Position numbers and translations under genes: made by a program
The notes under the pieces: model-generated
Databases searched by the model: none
The model's input: the letters and a program-made list of their open reading frames with translations, nothing else
Told to the model about the DNA's origin: nothing
Part shown: positions 51,913 to 62,213 of the stretch, in pieces
How positions within the stretch are numbered: the first letter of the stretch is position 1
Layout of the letters: every line of letters starts with the position of its first letter
Source: Spirochaetota bacterium
Lineage (GTDB): Bacteria; Spirochaetota; Spirochaetia; Treponematales; Treponemataceae
NCBI GenBank assembly: GCA_023398165.1
Contig: JAEWSQ010000014.1
Coordinates: forward strand, 1-64,000
Length of the DNA: 64,000 bases
Direction of reading: 5' to 3'

Positions 51913-52998
51913 ATGAATAAAGCATTAATAACCGGTGTAACTGGTCAAGACGGAGCCTACTTATCCGAGTTTTTACTTAAAAAGGGTTACGAAGTTCACG
52001 GCATTAAAAGGAGATCCTCCAGTTTTAACACAGAACGTGTAGATCATTTATACCAGGATCCTCATTTAAAAAATAAAAATTTTATTCTTCATTATGGAGA
52101 TCTTACAGATACTTCCAACTTAGTAAGAATTCTGCAGGAAGTACAACCGGATGAGATTTATAATCTTGGTGCTCAAAGTCATGTACAAGTATCATTTGAA
52201 GTACCTGAATATACTGCAGATGCTGACGGTATTGGAACTTTACGTCTCTTAGAAGCAATTAGAATACTCAGAATGGAAAAAAAGGTACGATTTTATCAGG
52301 CTTCCACTTCCGAACTTTTCGGTAAGGTACAGGAAGTCCCTCAAAGAGAAACTACCCCCTTCTACCCTAGATCCCCTTATGCTGCAGCAAAACTATACGC
52401 TTATTGGATTGTAGTTAATTACCGTGAAAGTTATGGTATGCATGCATCTAATGGAATACTTTTTAATCATGAAAGCCCTATTAGAGGAGAAACCTTTGTC
52501 ACGAGAAAAGTAACTAGAGCTGCTGCAAGAATAAAACTCGGACTGCAGGATAAGTTATACATGGGTAACATAGATTCAAAGCGAGATTGGGGTTTTGCAG
52601 GAGATTATGTAGAACTCATGTGGTTAATGCTGCAGCAGGAGAAGCCTGATGATTATGTTATGGCAACGGGTGTGACAACAACTGTAAGGGACTTTATTAC
52701 AATGGCTTTTAAAGAAGCTGGTATTACTATTGCATGGGAAGGCAGCGGAATTAATGAAAAAGGAATTGACACTTCATCAAATAAGGTTGTAGTAGAAATA
52801 GATCCGCGCTATTTTAGACCTGCAGAGGTAGAACTTCTTATAGGAGATCCTGCAAAAGCAAAGAATAAAATGGGATGGGAACCAAAAGTTCAGCTTCCGG
52901 AACTTGTAAAAATGATGGTTGCAAACGATATAAAAATTGCACAAAAAGAACAGTACTTAAAAGACGGCGGATACAAAATCCAAAACTATTATGAGTAG
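51913..52998 (+). CDS. gmd: GDP-mannose 4,6-dehydratase
   Basis: A 361-aa [100 protein letters not shown] and [19 protein letters not shown] identify Gmd. It makes GDP-4-keto-6-deoxymannose; with the fcl gene behind it the product is GDP-L-fucose. Similarity to the family is high along the whole length. Here base composition becomes less AT-rich. Confidence 0.97.
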   Translation: MNKALITGVTGQDGAYLSEFLLKKGYEVHGIKRRSSSFNTERVDHLYQDPHLKNKNFILHYGDLTDTSNLVRILQEVQPDEIYNLGAQSHVQVSFEVPEYTADADGIGTLRLLEAIRILRMEKKVRFYQASTSELFGKVQEVPQRETTPFYPRSPYAAAKLYAYWIVVNYRESYGMHASNGILFNHESPIRGETFVTRKVTRAAARIKLGLQDKLYMGNIDSKRDWGFAGDYVELMWLMLQQEKPDDYVMATGVTTTVRDFITMAFKEAGITIAWEGSGINEKGIDTSSNKVVVEIDPRYFRPAEVELLIGDPAKAKNKMGWEPKVQLPELVKMMVANDIKIAQKEQYLKDGGYKIQNYYE

Positions 52999-53004
52999 GA
53001 TATT

Positions 53005-53964
53005 ATGAACAAGAATGCAAAAATATATGTAGCTGGTCACCGCGGACTCGTTGGTTCTGCTATTTGTAAAAAACTTTCTGAACAAGGTTATACTAACATA
53101 ATAACAAGAACACATTCAGAATTAGATCTTTTAAATCAACAGAAGGTAAATGATTTTTTTAAATTTGAAAACCCTGAGTATGTTTTTATTGCTGCAGCTA
53201 AGGTTGGAGGAATAGGAGCCAACTCAACATACCCTGCAGAATTTATTTACCAGAACATGATGATCGGTTTTAACATAGTTCATGCTTCATATGTTAATGG
53301 GGTAAGAAAGCTTATGAATCTGGGCTCGTCATGTATTTATCCAAAGATGGCAAGTCAGCCCATGAAAGAAGAAGAATTATTATCCGGATATTTAGAACCT
53401 ACAAATGATGCATATGCTGTTGCAAAGATAGCTGTCATTAAACAGTGTACTGCTTATAATAAGCAATATGGAACTAACTTTTTATCTGCAATGCCTACTA
53501 ATCTTTATGGACCCGGCGATAACTACGATCCGTTTAACTCTCATGTTTTACCTGCAATGATTCGTAAATTTCATGAAGCAAAAATAAATGGAATTAATGA
53601 AGTCATTTTATGGGGTGATGGTTCTCCTTATAGAGAGTTTTTATATAGTGAAGATCTTGCAGATGCTGTAATTTATCTAATACAAAACAAGAATGCATCA
53701 GATTTGAGAAATCCGGCAGGCGATTTTGTAAATATTGGTACAGGAAAAGAACTTACAATAAAGCAACTTGCAGAAGCAATAAGAGATATAGTTTATAAAG
53801 ATTCTTCAGCTGTCTGTAAAATTATTTGGGATACTTCTATGCCAAACGGAACACCTAGAAAACTCTGTGATGTATGCCGTCTTGCAAATTTAGGATTTAC
53901 TGCAAGAACAGAATTTAGTGAAGGTATAAAAAAAGCATATAAAGATTTCTTGAATAGATATTAG
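53005..53964 (+). CDS. fcl: GDP-L-fucose synthase
   Basis: A 319-aa SDR. YVAGHRGLVGSAICKKL, AAAKVGGIGANSTYPAEFIYQNMMI, GSSCIYPKMA, YAVAKIAVIKQCTAYNKQYG, and PTNLYGPGDNYDPFNSHVLPAMIRKFHEAK are the Fcl/WcaG signature. It epimerises and reduces GDP-4-keto-6-deoxymannose to GDP-L-fucose. It lies six bases after gmd. Which glycosyltransferase uses the product is not clear. Confidence 0.96.
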   Translation: MNKNAKIYVAGHRGLVGSAICKKLSEQGYTNIITRTHSELDLLNQQKVNDFFKFENPEYVFIAAAKVGGIGANSTYPAEFIYQNMMIGFNIVHASYVNGVRKLMNLGSSCIYPKMASQPMKEEELLSGYLEPTNDAYAVAKIAVIKQCTAYNKQYGTNFLSAMPTNLYGPGDNYDPFNSHVLPAMIRKFHEAKINGINEVILWGDGSPYREFLYSEDLADAVIYLIQNKNASDLRNPAGDFVNIGTGKELTIKQLAEAIRDIVYKDSSAVCKIIWDTSMPNGTPRKLCDVCRLANLGFTARTEFSEGIKKAYKDFLNRY

Positions 53965-53980
53965 TAATGGAGAATAATTA

Positions 53981-54856
53981 ATGAAAGGAATAATTCTCGC
54001 CGGGGGCTCCGGCACAAGACTCTACCCCATTACAAAGGCTGTTTCAAAACAGATATTACCGCTTTATGACAAACCGATGATCTACTATCCGCTATCAGTA
54101 TTAATGCTTTCAGGCATTAATGAAGTATTAATTATTTCTACACCGCGCGATATAAAAACTTTTGAAGAATTATTTGGAGACGGTCTATGGCTCGGCATGA
54201 AGTTTACCTATGCTGTACAGGAAAGTCCCAGAGGATTAGCAGATGCTTTTATCATCGGTGAAAAATTCATAGGGCATGATTCTGTTGCTCTTGTTCTGGG
54301 AGACAATATTTTTTATGGCCAAAGTTTTACAAAAACATTAGTGAATGCAAGACAATCTATAGAAAATAATCAAGGAGCTGTAATTTTCGGCTACTATGTA
54401 AAAGATCCTACATCGTATGGAGTTGTACAATTCGACGAAAACGGCAAAGCCTTAAATATTGAAGAAAAACCCTCTCATCCGAAATCAAATTATGCTGTTC
54501 CCGGTCTTTATTTTTATGACAATAGTGTAATTTCTATTGCTAAAAATGTTAAACCATCTGCCCGCGGGGAAATTGAAATTACGAGTGTTAATAATGAGTA
54601 TCTTTCAAAAGGAAAACTACAGGTTGAAAAACTCGGACGCGGTATGGCATGGCTTGACACCGGAACCTATGATGGTCTTCTAGAAGCCTCAAACTTCATA
54701 GAAACTATTCAAAAAAGACAGGGCATGTATGTTTCCTGCATAGAAGAAATTGCCTACCGCAATAAATGGATAACAAAAGAAGATCTTACTACTCTGGCAT
54801 CCGGGTATAAAACTGAATACGGAGAATATTTACGTTTTATAGGGGAGAATTTTTAA
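53981..54856 (+). CDS. rmlA: Glucose-1-phosphate thymidylyltransferase
   Basis: A 291-aa RmlA of normal length. [68 protein letters not shown] and [18 protein letters not shown] are diagnostic. It makes dTDP-glucose, the first step to dTDP-L-rhamnose, and is normally feedback-inhibited by the end product. It overlaps rmlC by one base, in the order A-C-D-B. Confidence 0.97.
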   Translation: MKGIILAGGSGTRLYPITKAVSKQILPLYDKPMIYYPLSVLMLSGINEVLIISTPRDIKTFEELFGDGLWLGMKFTYAVQESPRGLADAFIIGEKFIGHDSVALVLGDNIFYGQSFTKTLVNARQSIENNQGAVIFGYYVKDPTSYGVVQFDENGKALNIEEKPSHPKSNYAVPGLYFYDNSVISIAKNVKPSARGEIEITSVNNEYLSKGKLQVEKLGRGMAWLDTGTYDGLLEASNFIETIQKRQGMYVSCIEEIAYRNKWITKEDLTTLASGYKTEYGEYLRFIGENF

Positions 54857-55443
54857 TGCCTTTTACCTTTAAACCCTGCCCTATTAACGGACTTGTTGAA
54901 ATTGAACCTAAAGTATTCGGAGACTCCAGGGGATACTTTCTAGAAACATACAGCGAGAAAGACTTTTTTGCTTCGGGTTATACCATGAAGTTTGTACAAG
55001 ACAATCAGTCAAAGTCTTCAAAGGGTGTTCTGCGCGGACTGCATTTTCAAAAAAAATATCCCCAGGGAAAACTTGTGCGATGTCTCGAAGGACTTGTCTA
55101 TGATGTTGCTGTTGATATACGTAATACTTCTCCTACCTTTGGACAGTTTTACGGGGTGTATTTAGACAGTGAAAAGCAGAATATGTTTTATGTACCGCCG
55201 GGGTTTGCTCACGGGTTTATGGTACTGTCGGATACTGCCGTCTTTACGTATAAGTGCACAGATTTTTATCATCCTGAGGATGAGGGAAGCATCATGTGGA
55301 ATGATCCAGAAGTAAATATACCGTGGAATAGAATTGCTCCCGGAATAAAACCTCTTTTATCTGAAAAAGATGCAAAATCGCCGGCATTCAATAAAAATGC
55401 CAAATACTTTTCAAAAAATTGTGTATGGGAAGGCTCACTATGA
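54856..55443 (+). CDS. rmlC: dTDP-4-dehydrorhamnose 3,5-epimerase
   Basis: A 195-aa cupin-like epimerase. VFGDSRGYFLETYSEKDF, QDNQSKSSKGVLRGLHFQ with the catalytic His, KLVRCLEGLVYDVAVDIR, and YVPPGFAHGFMVLSDTAVFTYKCTDFYHPEDEG with the catalytic Tyr are all present. It epimerises C3 and C5 of dTDP-4-keto-6-deoxyglucose. Its stop overlaps the rmlD start as ATGA. Confidence 0.97.
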   Translation: MPFTFKPCPINGLVEIEPKVFGDSRGYFLETYSEKDFFASGYTMKFVQDNQSKSSKGVLRGLHFQKKYPQGKLVRCLEGLVYDVAVDIRNTSPTFGQFYGVYLDSEKQNMFYVPPGFAHGFMVLSDTAVFTYKCTDFYHPEDEGSIMWNDPEVNIPWNRIAPGIKPLLSEKDAKSPAFNKNAKYFSKNCVWEGSL

Positions 55444-56333
55444 TATGGCTTATTGGAAATAAAGGAATGCTCGGAAGTGAGCTTGAAAAACAGCTTAATA
55501 ATTCCGGAATTCCGGTTATCGGTACTGACCGCGAAGTTGATATAACAAATTTACAATCATTGAAAGATTTTGCAAAAGGGAAAAATATCAGCTGGATAAT
55601 TAATTGTGCCGCATACACCGCAGTCGATAAGGCAGAAGATGAACCCGAACTTGCAAAACTGCTCAATGAAACAGGCCCTGAAAATATTGCACAAACTGCA
55701 AAAACTATTGGTGCAAAACTTATACACATATCAACCGATTATGTTTTTGACGGGAAAGGAACTAAACCCTATCCTGTAAATACAGAGCGGAATCCTCAGA
55801 GTGTCTATGGTAAAACTAAAGCAGACGGCGAAAAAGTTATAGAAGACATACTTCCTGATTCTCATTACATAATACGTACTGCCTGGCTTTATGGATATAA
55901 TGGTCCTAACTTCATCTATACGATGATTAAACTTATGAACAGTAAAGAAATTATAAATGTTGTTAATGATCAAAAGGGATGTCCAACAAATGCGCATGAC
56001 TTAGCCGGAGTCATTATAGAATTAATTAAGAAAGAAACATCATGTCCTTCTTCTGTTCCTTCCGGCATATATCATTATGGCAACGAAGGTCAAATAACCT
56101 GGTATGAATTTGCAAAGGCCATACAGGTATCTGCTATGGAAAAGGGATTAATTAAGAAAGGCTGCATCGTTAATTCTTGCACCTCTATTGAATTTAACGC
56201 CAAGGCAATAAGGCCTCAATATTCAGTTTTTGATTTGTCAAAAATAAAAAGCATTCTTGGTATTGAAATTCCTTCATGGGAATCGAGCCTGGAAAATTTT
56301 TTATCACACAAAGAACTATTACGGTTATCTTAA
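55440..56333 (+). CDS. rmlD: dTDP-4-dehydrorhamnose reductase
   Basis: About 297 aa. WLIGNKGMLGSELEKQL for NAD(P)H, IINCAAYTAVDKAEDEPELA, ISTDYVFDG and YGKTKADGEKVI with the Tyr-Lys pair are typical of RmlD. It reduces the 4-ketone to give dTDP-L-rhamnose. ATG 55440 overlaps the previous stop; the in-frame ATG 55419 inside rmlC is rejected. Confidence 0.96.
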   Translation: MIWLIGNKGMLGSELEKQLNNSGIPVIGTDREVDITNLQSLKDFAKGKNISWIINCAAYTAVDKAEDEPELAKLLNETGPENIAQTAKTIGAKLIHISTDYVFDGKGTKPYPVNTERNPQSVYGKTKADGEKVIEDILPDSHYIIRTAWLYGYNGPNFIYTMIKLMNSKEIINVVNDQKGCPTNAHDLAGVIIELIKKETSCPSSVPSGIYHYGNEGQITWYEFAKAIQVSAMEKGLIKKGCIVNSCTSIEFNAKAIRPQYSVFDLSKIKSILGIEIPSWESSLENFLSHKELLRLS

Positions 56334-56345
56334 GAAGGATTTATC

Positions 56346-57446
56346 ATGTCACGCATATTAAAAAATATACTTGTAACAGGCGGAGCCGGTTTTATAGGCT
56401 GCAACTTCATTCATTATATGCTCTCACCTACTTCAGGATTCGAAGGAAATATTATTAATCTTGATGTTTTAACGTACTGCGGTAATCTTGAGAGCTTATC
56501 TGATATTGAAAAAAAGCACGGAGAAAAAGGAAGCCGGCGTTACACCTTTGTTAAGGGCGACATCTGCGACAGAAACCTTGTAGATTCACTGCTTGCAAAA
56601 TACAATATAGACACAATCGTTCACTTTGCAGCAGAAAGTCACGTTGACAGGTCAATTCACGGGCCGGAAGCATTTGTTAAAACAAATGTCATGGGTACTT
56701 TTACCCTTCTCGATTCTGCTCGTAATTACTGGAAGAAAACAGATGGTTCAATGAGAAATGATGTACTTTTTCATCATATTAGTACCGATGAAGTATACGG
56801 CTCACTCGGCGAAACAGGGTTTTTCATCGAAACTACACCCTATGACCCCAGAAGTCCCTATTCTTCAAGTAAGGCTTCAAGCGATCACTTAGTTATGGCA
56901 TATTATCATACCTATGGACTTCCCATAACACTGTCAAACTGTACTAATAATTACGGTCCCTATCAATTCCCGGAAAAGTTAATTCCATTAATGATCATGA
57001 ACATTAAAGACGGAAAAAACCTTCCGGTATACGGCGATGGAAAAAATATCAGGGACTGGGTGTATGTAGAAGACCACAATCGTGCAGTTCATCTTATAAT
57101 GAAGAAAGGAAGAACTGGTGAAAAATATAACATTGGCGGTGAAAACGAATGGGAAAATATCCGGCTTTTAAAAGAATTGATGCAGCTCACCGCTAATGAA
57201 CTGGGTATACCTGTATCAGAAGTTGAGAAAACAATTACTTATGTAAAAGACCGCCCGGGGCACGACCGCCGCTATGCCATAGACTGCACAAAGATTAAAA
57301 CAGAACTCGGCTGGAAACGTGAAAAGACTTTTGAACAGGGGCTTCTGGAAACAGTCCGCTGGTACCTTTCTAATGATAAGTGGATAGAAAACATTAAATC
57401 CGGCGAGTATAAAACCTGGCTTGAAAAAAATTATTCGGCTAGATGA
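56346..57446 (+). CDS. rmlB: dTDP-glucose 4,6-dehydratase
   Basis: A 366-aa SDR. ILVTGGAGFIGCNFIHYML, VHFAAESHVDRSIHGPEAFVKTNVMGT, HISTDEVYGSLGE, YSSSKASSDHLVMAYYHTYG and NNYGPYQFPEKLIPLMI mark RmlB. It makes dTDP-4-keto-6-deoxyglucose, the second step to dTDP-rhamnose. AAGAAGGA lies before the start. It completes the rmlACDB set. Confidence 0.97.
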   Translation: MSRILKNILVTGGAGFIGCNFIHYMLSPTSGFEGNIINLDVLTYCGNLESLSDIEKKHGEKGSRRYTFVKGDICDRNLVDSLLAKYNIDTIVHFAAESHVDRSIHGPEAFVKTNVMGTFTLLDSARNYWKKTDGSMRNDVLFHHISTDEVYGSLGETGFFIETTPYDPRSPYSSSKASSDHLVMAYYHTYGLPITLSNCTNNYGPYQFPEKLIPLMIMNIKDGKNLPVYGDGKNIRDWVYVEDHNRAVHLIMKKGRTGEKYNIGGENEWENIRLLKELMQLTANELGIPVSEVEKTITYVKDRPGHDRRYAIDCTKIKTELGWKREKTFEQGLLETVRWYLSNDKWIENIKSGEYKTWLEKNYSAR

Positions 57447-57470
57447 TTTTTCATACTATTGTATTGGAAT

Positions 57471-58532
57471 ATGAAAATACTTCATTTTATTACAAATACT
57501 GAACTAGGCGGTGCTCAAAGAATTTGTTCTGATTTATGCAATGCGGCAGTACAGAATAATAATGAAGTTATTGTTGTCAGCATGAAAGGCGGTCCATTTT
57601 GGGAAAGCTTATCAGCTGATATTACTTCTATTCAATTACCCTATTTAAGAAAGGAAATAAATCCATTATTCGATTTAATTACCTTAGTAAGTTTTAATAG
57701 GGTATTAAGAAAGTTTAATCCCGATGTTGTTCATCTGCATTCAAGTAAGGCAGGAATAATAGGAAGAACTGCAGGTTTAGGTTTAAAAATTAAAATTGTG
57801 TATACTGTTCACGGTTTTGATTCAATAAGGATTAAACACCGTATTTTCCTGCCGTTTGAACGTTTTTTTCAAAATTTCTGTTCAGCAATAATTCCTGTAT
57901 CAGAATATGATAAAATAAATTTAATACATGAAAGAATTACTAAAAATTTAATTGTCATAAAAAACGGCTGTAAACTTCCAATAAATAAAGAATTGGCGAT
58001 TTTCTGCGACAATAGAAAAGTAATAATGAGTATTGCAAGAATAGCTTATCCAAAACGGCTGGATTTGTTTTTAGAAGCTGCAGCATCCCAGACCATGAGG
58101 GAATATTATTTTATCTGGATAGGCGCTTCTGACAATATTGATTTATCAAACATTACTGTACCGAATAATGTTCTGCTTGCAGGCGGTCTTCCGGATGCGT
58201 CATCGTATATTCACTACTGCAGCGTATTTATGCTTTTATCTGATTTTGAAGGGCTCCCGGTTACAATTATAGAAGCAATGGCAGCCGGTAAACCAATAAT
58301 AGCATCTAATGTCGGTGGCATTTCTGAATTAGTAGATTCTACCAATGGAGTCCTTGTTAACAACACTGCATCTGATATTATAAATTCTGTTTCAAATTTA
58401 TTATCTAACGATCAAACTTTACTTTCCTTGGGTAAAAAATCACAGGAGAAATACAATAAATATTATACAAATTCAATTATGTGGAATTCGTATAATAAAG
58501 TATACCAAAACTTAATTAGGGATGAAAATTGA
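57471..58532 (+). CDS. GT4-family glycosyltransferase
   Basis: About 353 aa. MKILHFITNTELGGAQRICSDL, VVHLHSSKAGIIGRTAG, YTVHGFDSIR, SIARIAYPKRLDLFLEA and LSDFEGLPVTIIEAMAAGKPIIASNVGGISELV with the EX7E motif form a normal GT-B retaining transferase. It stands just before the initiating transferase and may add the second sugar of the repeat unit. ATG 57471 is chosen over ATG 57459 because it gives the family start. Confidence 0.88.
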   Translation: MKILHFITNTELGGAQRICSDLCNAAVQNNNEVIVVSMKGGPFWESLSADITSIQLPYLRKEINPLFDLITLVSFNRVLRKFNPDVVHLHSSKAGIIGRTAGLGLKIKIVYTVHGFDSIRIKHRIFLPFERFFQNFCSAIIPVSEYDKINLIHERITKNLIVIKNGCKLPINKELAIFCDNRKVIMSIARIAYPKRLDLFLEAAASQTMREYYFIWIGASDNIDLSNITVPNNVLLAGGLPDASSYIHYCSVFMLLSDFEGLPVTIIEAMAAGKPIIASNVGGISELVDSTNGVLVNNTASDIINSVSNLLSNDQTLLSLGKKSQEKYNKYYTNSIMWNSYNKVYQNLIRDEN

Positions 58533-59884
58533 AACCATCAAGATTACGAATTCAGTTCTTATTGCTTTTTATAGATATAGTATTATATTTTATATCAATT
58601 TATGTAACACTCTCCGTCCGTTATTTCTCATTAGCCTCGTATGATGCGTTTATAATTCACATAATATATTTTATTCCTTTGTTTATTTTTCAACTTGTTT
58701 TTTTTTATTTGTTAAATCTTTACTCTCTTAATTACTCATATGATTTTAAAACAATAGTAAAAAAAATATCCTTAGTTTCCATAGTAATACTGTTTTCCGG
58801 ATTTGCTTTTTTTTATTTATACTCTGCAACAATAATTTTCCCAAAAACAATTTTACTTCTTTACACTTTTTTTAACTCTTTTTTCCTATTGTTATGGAGA
58901 AGAATATTTTATAAATATACAATAAATAGTATTAGAAAACCAAAAATCATTTTTTTAGGGAAAAGTTCTTCTCTTCCGTCACTGCTTAATGTGTTTGAAG
59001 AAAATGCATATTTCAATTTTGAGGTTATTACACAATATACAACAGAAAAAACTGATCAGGATACTTATTTCCCCGTCACTTCTTCATCAAAAGATTTAAT
59101 ATCTACCGGTAATCAGCAAATATGCTATATATACAGTGATTCATTGAAAATTGACAATGAGTTAAAACAATTTATTTATAATGAGATTGCAAAAGGATCA
59201 GTGTTTTATACTTATGAAGATTTTTATGAACTGATTGCACGAAAAATACCTATAGAAAGTATTACCGATACCTGGTTAATCAAAAACTTTCAATTAGGTG
59301 AAAAGAAAATATTTTTCTTATTGAAGAGATTTTTTGATATACTATTATCTTTATTAGGTTTATTACTGTTTATCCCTTTTTGGCCGTTTATTTTGCTGTT
59401 AATAAAAATTGACAGTAAGGGGCCTGCATTATATACACAGCTCAGACAGGGAAAAGATGCTAAGACTTTTACAATTTACAAGTTTAGAACAATGAGGCTG
59501 AATAATTCAGAACAACCTACTACCCTTAATGATACAAGAATAACTTTAGTAGGACGTTTTTTAAGAAATACACGCATAGATGAAATTCCTCAATTAATTA
59601 ATGTACTAAAAGGTGATTTATCATTAATCGGACCTCGTCCGGAGAGACCTGAATTAGCTGAAAAATTGAAATTGGAAGTTCCTTATTATCAGCAGCGTCT
59701 TTTAGTAAGGCCTGGTATTACAGGCTGGGATCAGGTATCCGGTGAGTATCATTCTCCCTCAAAAGAAGATACGTTAAAAAAACTTCAAAGCGATTTATAT
59801 TATATAAAGAATGCATCAATTATTTTAGATATCTCAATTTTATTAAAAACAATTTATACAGTTTTAAAACGTTCAGGAAGATAA
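58529..59884 (+). CDS. Initiating polyprenyl-phosphate sugar-phosphate transferase (WbaP-like)
   Basis: A 451-aa protein: four or five N-terminal helices, a middle soluble domain (about 145-255), another helix (about 275-295) and the catalytic bacterial-sugar-transferase domain (FKRFFDILLSLLGLLLF, QGKDAKTFTIYKFRTMR, LRNTRIDEIPQLINVLKGDLSLIGPRPERPE). It transfers hexose- or HexNAc-1-phosphate to undecaprenyl phosphate, starting the repeat unit. The start is TTG 58529, overlapping the previous stop, with AGGG before it. Confidence 0.93.
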   Translation: MKPSRLRIQFLLLFIDIVLYFISIYVTLSVRYFSLASYDAFIIHIIYFIPLFIFQLVFFYLLNLYSLNYSYDFKTIVKKISLVSIVILFSGFAFFYLYSATIIFPKTILLLYTFFNSFFLLLWRRIFYKYTINSIRKPKIIFLGKSSSLPSLLNVFEENAYFNFEVITQYTTEKTDQDTYFPVTSSSKDLISTGNQQICYIYSDSLKIDNELKQFIYNEIAKGSVFYTYEDFYELIARKIPIESITDTWLIKNFQLGEKKIFFLLKRFFDILLSLLGLLLFIPFWPFILLLIKIDSKGPALYTQLRQGKDAKTFTIYKFRTMRLNNSEQPTTLNDTRITLVGRFLRNTRIDEIPQLINVLKGDLSLIGPRPERPELAEKLKLEVPYYQQRLLVRPGITGWDQVSGEYHSPSKEDTLKKLQSDLYYIKNASIILDISILLKTIYTVLKRSGR

Positions 59885-59907
59885 GAAGTATAGCAAAGGA
59901 AATACAT

Positions 59908-61227
59908 ATGAATTTATACGAAAACTTACTATCAAAAAATGAATATTTATCAGTAATAGGTCTTGGTTATGTAGGTATGCCTATCGCAGTTGCATTTGCA
60001 AAAAAAATTAATGTAATCGGATTTGACATAAATCGAAAAAAAATTGATCAGTATTTAAATGGTATTGATCCGACTAAAGAAGTCGGTGACGATATTATTC
60101 GTGATACAAAAGTAATTTTTACAAATAAAGAAATTGATTTACAAAAGGCAAAATTCCATATTATTGCAGTACCAACACCAATTAATTCTGATAAAACACC
60201 TGATCTAAAGCCTGTAATAGGAGCCAGTACTATTTTAGGGAAAAATTTAACAAAAGGATCAATTGTTGTTTATGAATCGACAGTATATCCGGGAGTAACT
60301 GAAGAAATATGTATTCCAATTCTCGAAAAAGAATCAGGATTAAAATGCGGCAGAGATTTTAAAATTGGATACTCGCCTGAAAGAATAAATCCGGGAGATA
60401 AAAATCACACTCTATCAAACATAGTAAAAATAGTTTCAGGAATGGATTCTGAAACTTTGGAAATTATTGCTCAAGTTTATGAGCTTGTTGTTCAAGCCGG
60501 TGTATATAAAGCTCAAAGTATAAAAGTTGCAGAAGCTGCAAAAGTTATTGAAAATAGTCAAAGAGATATTAATATTGCATTTATGAATGAACTCTCAATT
60601 ATTTTTAATAAGATGGGAATTGATACAAAAGCTGTACTGCAGGCGGCTTCAACAAAATGGAATTTCTTAAATTTTTATCCAGGCCTTGTGGGAGGTCACT
60701 GCATAGGAGTTGATCCCTATTATTTAACATATAAAGCAGAGCAGTTAGGATATCATTCTCAAGTAATTCTTGCAGGAAGAAGAATAAATGATGATATGGG
60801 CAAGTATATTGCTTCAAGTACAATTAAAAGCTTAATTAAAGCTGATATTTCAATTAAAGAAGCAAAAATAGCTGTTTTCGGTATAACGTTTAAGGAAAAT
60901 TGTCCTGATATTAGAAATAGTAAAGTTGCTGATATTATAGAAGAATTAAAGGAATATGGAATTAGTCCTTATGTATGTGACCCAAATGCCGACGAAGAAG
61001 AAACTTTTAAGGAATACGGCGTAAAATTAATACAATTGGATAATGTAAGAAATATGGACTGTATAATTATTGCTGTTTCGCACAGACAGTTTGCTGAACT
61101 ATCTGCAAATGATTATAAGATTTTTTTTAATCCGGATGTATGTAGAAAAAAAGTTATTGTCGATGTTAAAGGAATATTGAGTAAAGATGAAGTTGAACAA
61201 AGCGGTTATATGTATTGGAGATTATAA
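59908..61227 (+). CDS. UDP-HexNAc 6-dehydrogenase (TviB/WbpO-like)
   Basis: A 439-aa UDP-glucose/GDP-mannose dehydrogenase-family protein. VIGLGYVGMPIAVAFAKK binds NAD, VAVPTPINSDKTPDLKPV and VYESTVYPGVTEEICIPILE follow, with the catalytic Cys in PGLVGGHCIGVDPYYLTYKA. AAKVIENSQRDINIAFMNELSI is typical of the TviB/WbpO group. It oxidises UDP-GalNAc or UDP-GlcNAc to the uronic acid. The epimerase gene behind it makes the pair like tviB-tviC of the Vi capsule. Confidence 0.9.
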   Translation: MNLYENLLSKNEYLSVIGLGYVGMPIAVAFAKKINVIGFDINRKKIDQYLNGIDPTKEVGDDIIRDTKVIFTNKEIDLQKAKFHIIAVPTPINSDKTPDLKPVIGASTILGKNLTKGSIVVYESTVYPGVTEEICIPILEKESGLKCGRDFKIGYSPERINPGDKNHTLSNIVKIVSGMDSETLEIIAQVYELVVQAGVYKAQSIKVAEAAKVIENSQRDINIAFMNELSIIFNKMGIDTKAVLQAASTKWNFLNFYPGLVGGHCIGVDPYYLTYKAEQLGYHSQVILAGRRINDDMGKYIASSTIKSLIKADISIKEAKIAVFGITFKENCPDIRNSKVADIIEELKEYGISPYVCDPNADEEETFKEYGVKLIQLDNVRNMDCIIIAVSHRQFAELSANDYKIFFNPDVCRKKVIVDVKGILSKDEVEQSGYMYWRL

Positions 61228-62213
61228 TGGGATACAGTGATATTATTTTCCCTGAACAAACGGTCTTCCTCGTTACTGGAGGCGCCGGATTTATCGGATC
61301 TAATCTTTGTGAAGCGGTTTTAAATCTTGGATATAAAGTTAAGTGTTTGGATAATTTTTCCACAGGTAAGAAAGAGAATATTGAAATATTTCAAAATAAT
61401 AAATGTTTTGAATTGCTTGAAGGCGACATAAGAGATTTGAACACCTGTCTGCATGCCTGCGAAAAAGTTGATTTTGTGCTGCATCAGGCAGCTTGGGGAA
61501 GTGTGCCTCGAAGTATTGAGATGCCGGTCTTATATGACCAGATAAATGTTATGGGTACTTTAAATATGCTTGAATCTTCAAAGCAGCAGGGTGTAAAAAA
61601 GTTTGTTTATGCATCGAGTTCTTCTGTATACGGCGATGAACCTAATCTACCAAAAAAAGAGGGCAAAGAAGGAAATGTATTATCGCCGTATGCTTTAACA
61701 AAAAAAGTAAACGAAGAATATGCAAGATTATATAAAAAATTGTATTCACTAGACACTTACGGACTGCGGTATTTTAATGTATTTGGAAGAAGACAGAATC
61801 CGGAAGGATTTTATGCTGCTGTTATTCCAAAATTTATAAGCCAGTTATTGAAAAATGAACGGCCTGTAATACACGGTGATGGCAAGCAGTCAAGAGATTT
61901 TACATATATAGATAACGTCATTGAAGCAAATTTAAAAGCCTGCAAAGCCCCCTCTGAAGCTGCCGGTCAGGTGTATAATATAGCATACGGTGGAAGAGAA
62001 TACCTCATTGATATTTACTATGAGTTATGCCGAGCTCTAAATAAAACAATCGAACCTGTTTTTACTCTTGAGCGCAAAGGCGATATAAAACATAGTAATG
62101 CAGATATTACTAAAGCAAAAGAGCTACTTAATTATGATCCGGATTATAATTTTAAAAAAGGTCTTGAAGAAGCAATAGAATGGTATACTAGGGAATTAAC
62201 AGGAAAAAAATGA
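61227..62213 (+). CDS. UDP-HexNAc(A) C4-epimerase (TviC/WbpP-like)
   Basis: About 328 aa of the extended SDR family. VFLVTGGAGFIGSNLCEAVLNLGYKVKCLDNFSTGKKENIE, VLHQAAWGSVPRSIEMP, YASSSSVYGDEP, SPYALTKKVNEEYA and FNVFGRRQNPEGFYAAVIPKFI match WbpP/TviC. It interconverts the glucose and galactose forms of the UDP sugar used by the dehydrogenase. Start ATG 61227 shares a base with the previous stop. An ATG at 61215 lies inside the dehydrogenase gene and is rejected. Confidence 0.92.
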   Translation: MGYSDIIFPEQTVFLVTGGAGFIGSNLCEAVLNLGYKVKCLDNFSTGKKENIEIFQNNKCFELLEGDIRDLNTCLHACEKVDFVLHQAAWGSVPRSIEMPVLYDQINVMGTLNMLESSKQQGVKKFVYASSSSVYGDEPNLPKKEGKEGNVLSPYALTKKVNEEYARLYKKLYSLDTYGLRYFNVFGRRQNPEGFYAAVIPKFISQLLKNERPVIHGDGKQSRDFTYIDNVIEANLKACKAPSEAAGQVYNIAYGGREYLIDIYYELCRALNKTIEPVFTLERKGDIKHSNADITKAKELLNYDPDYNFKKGLEEAIEWYTRELTGKK

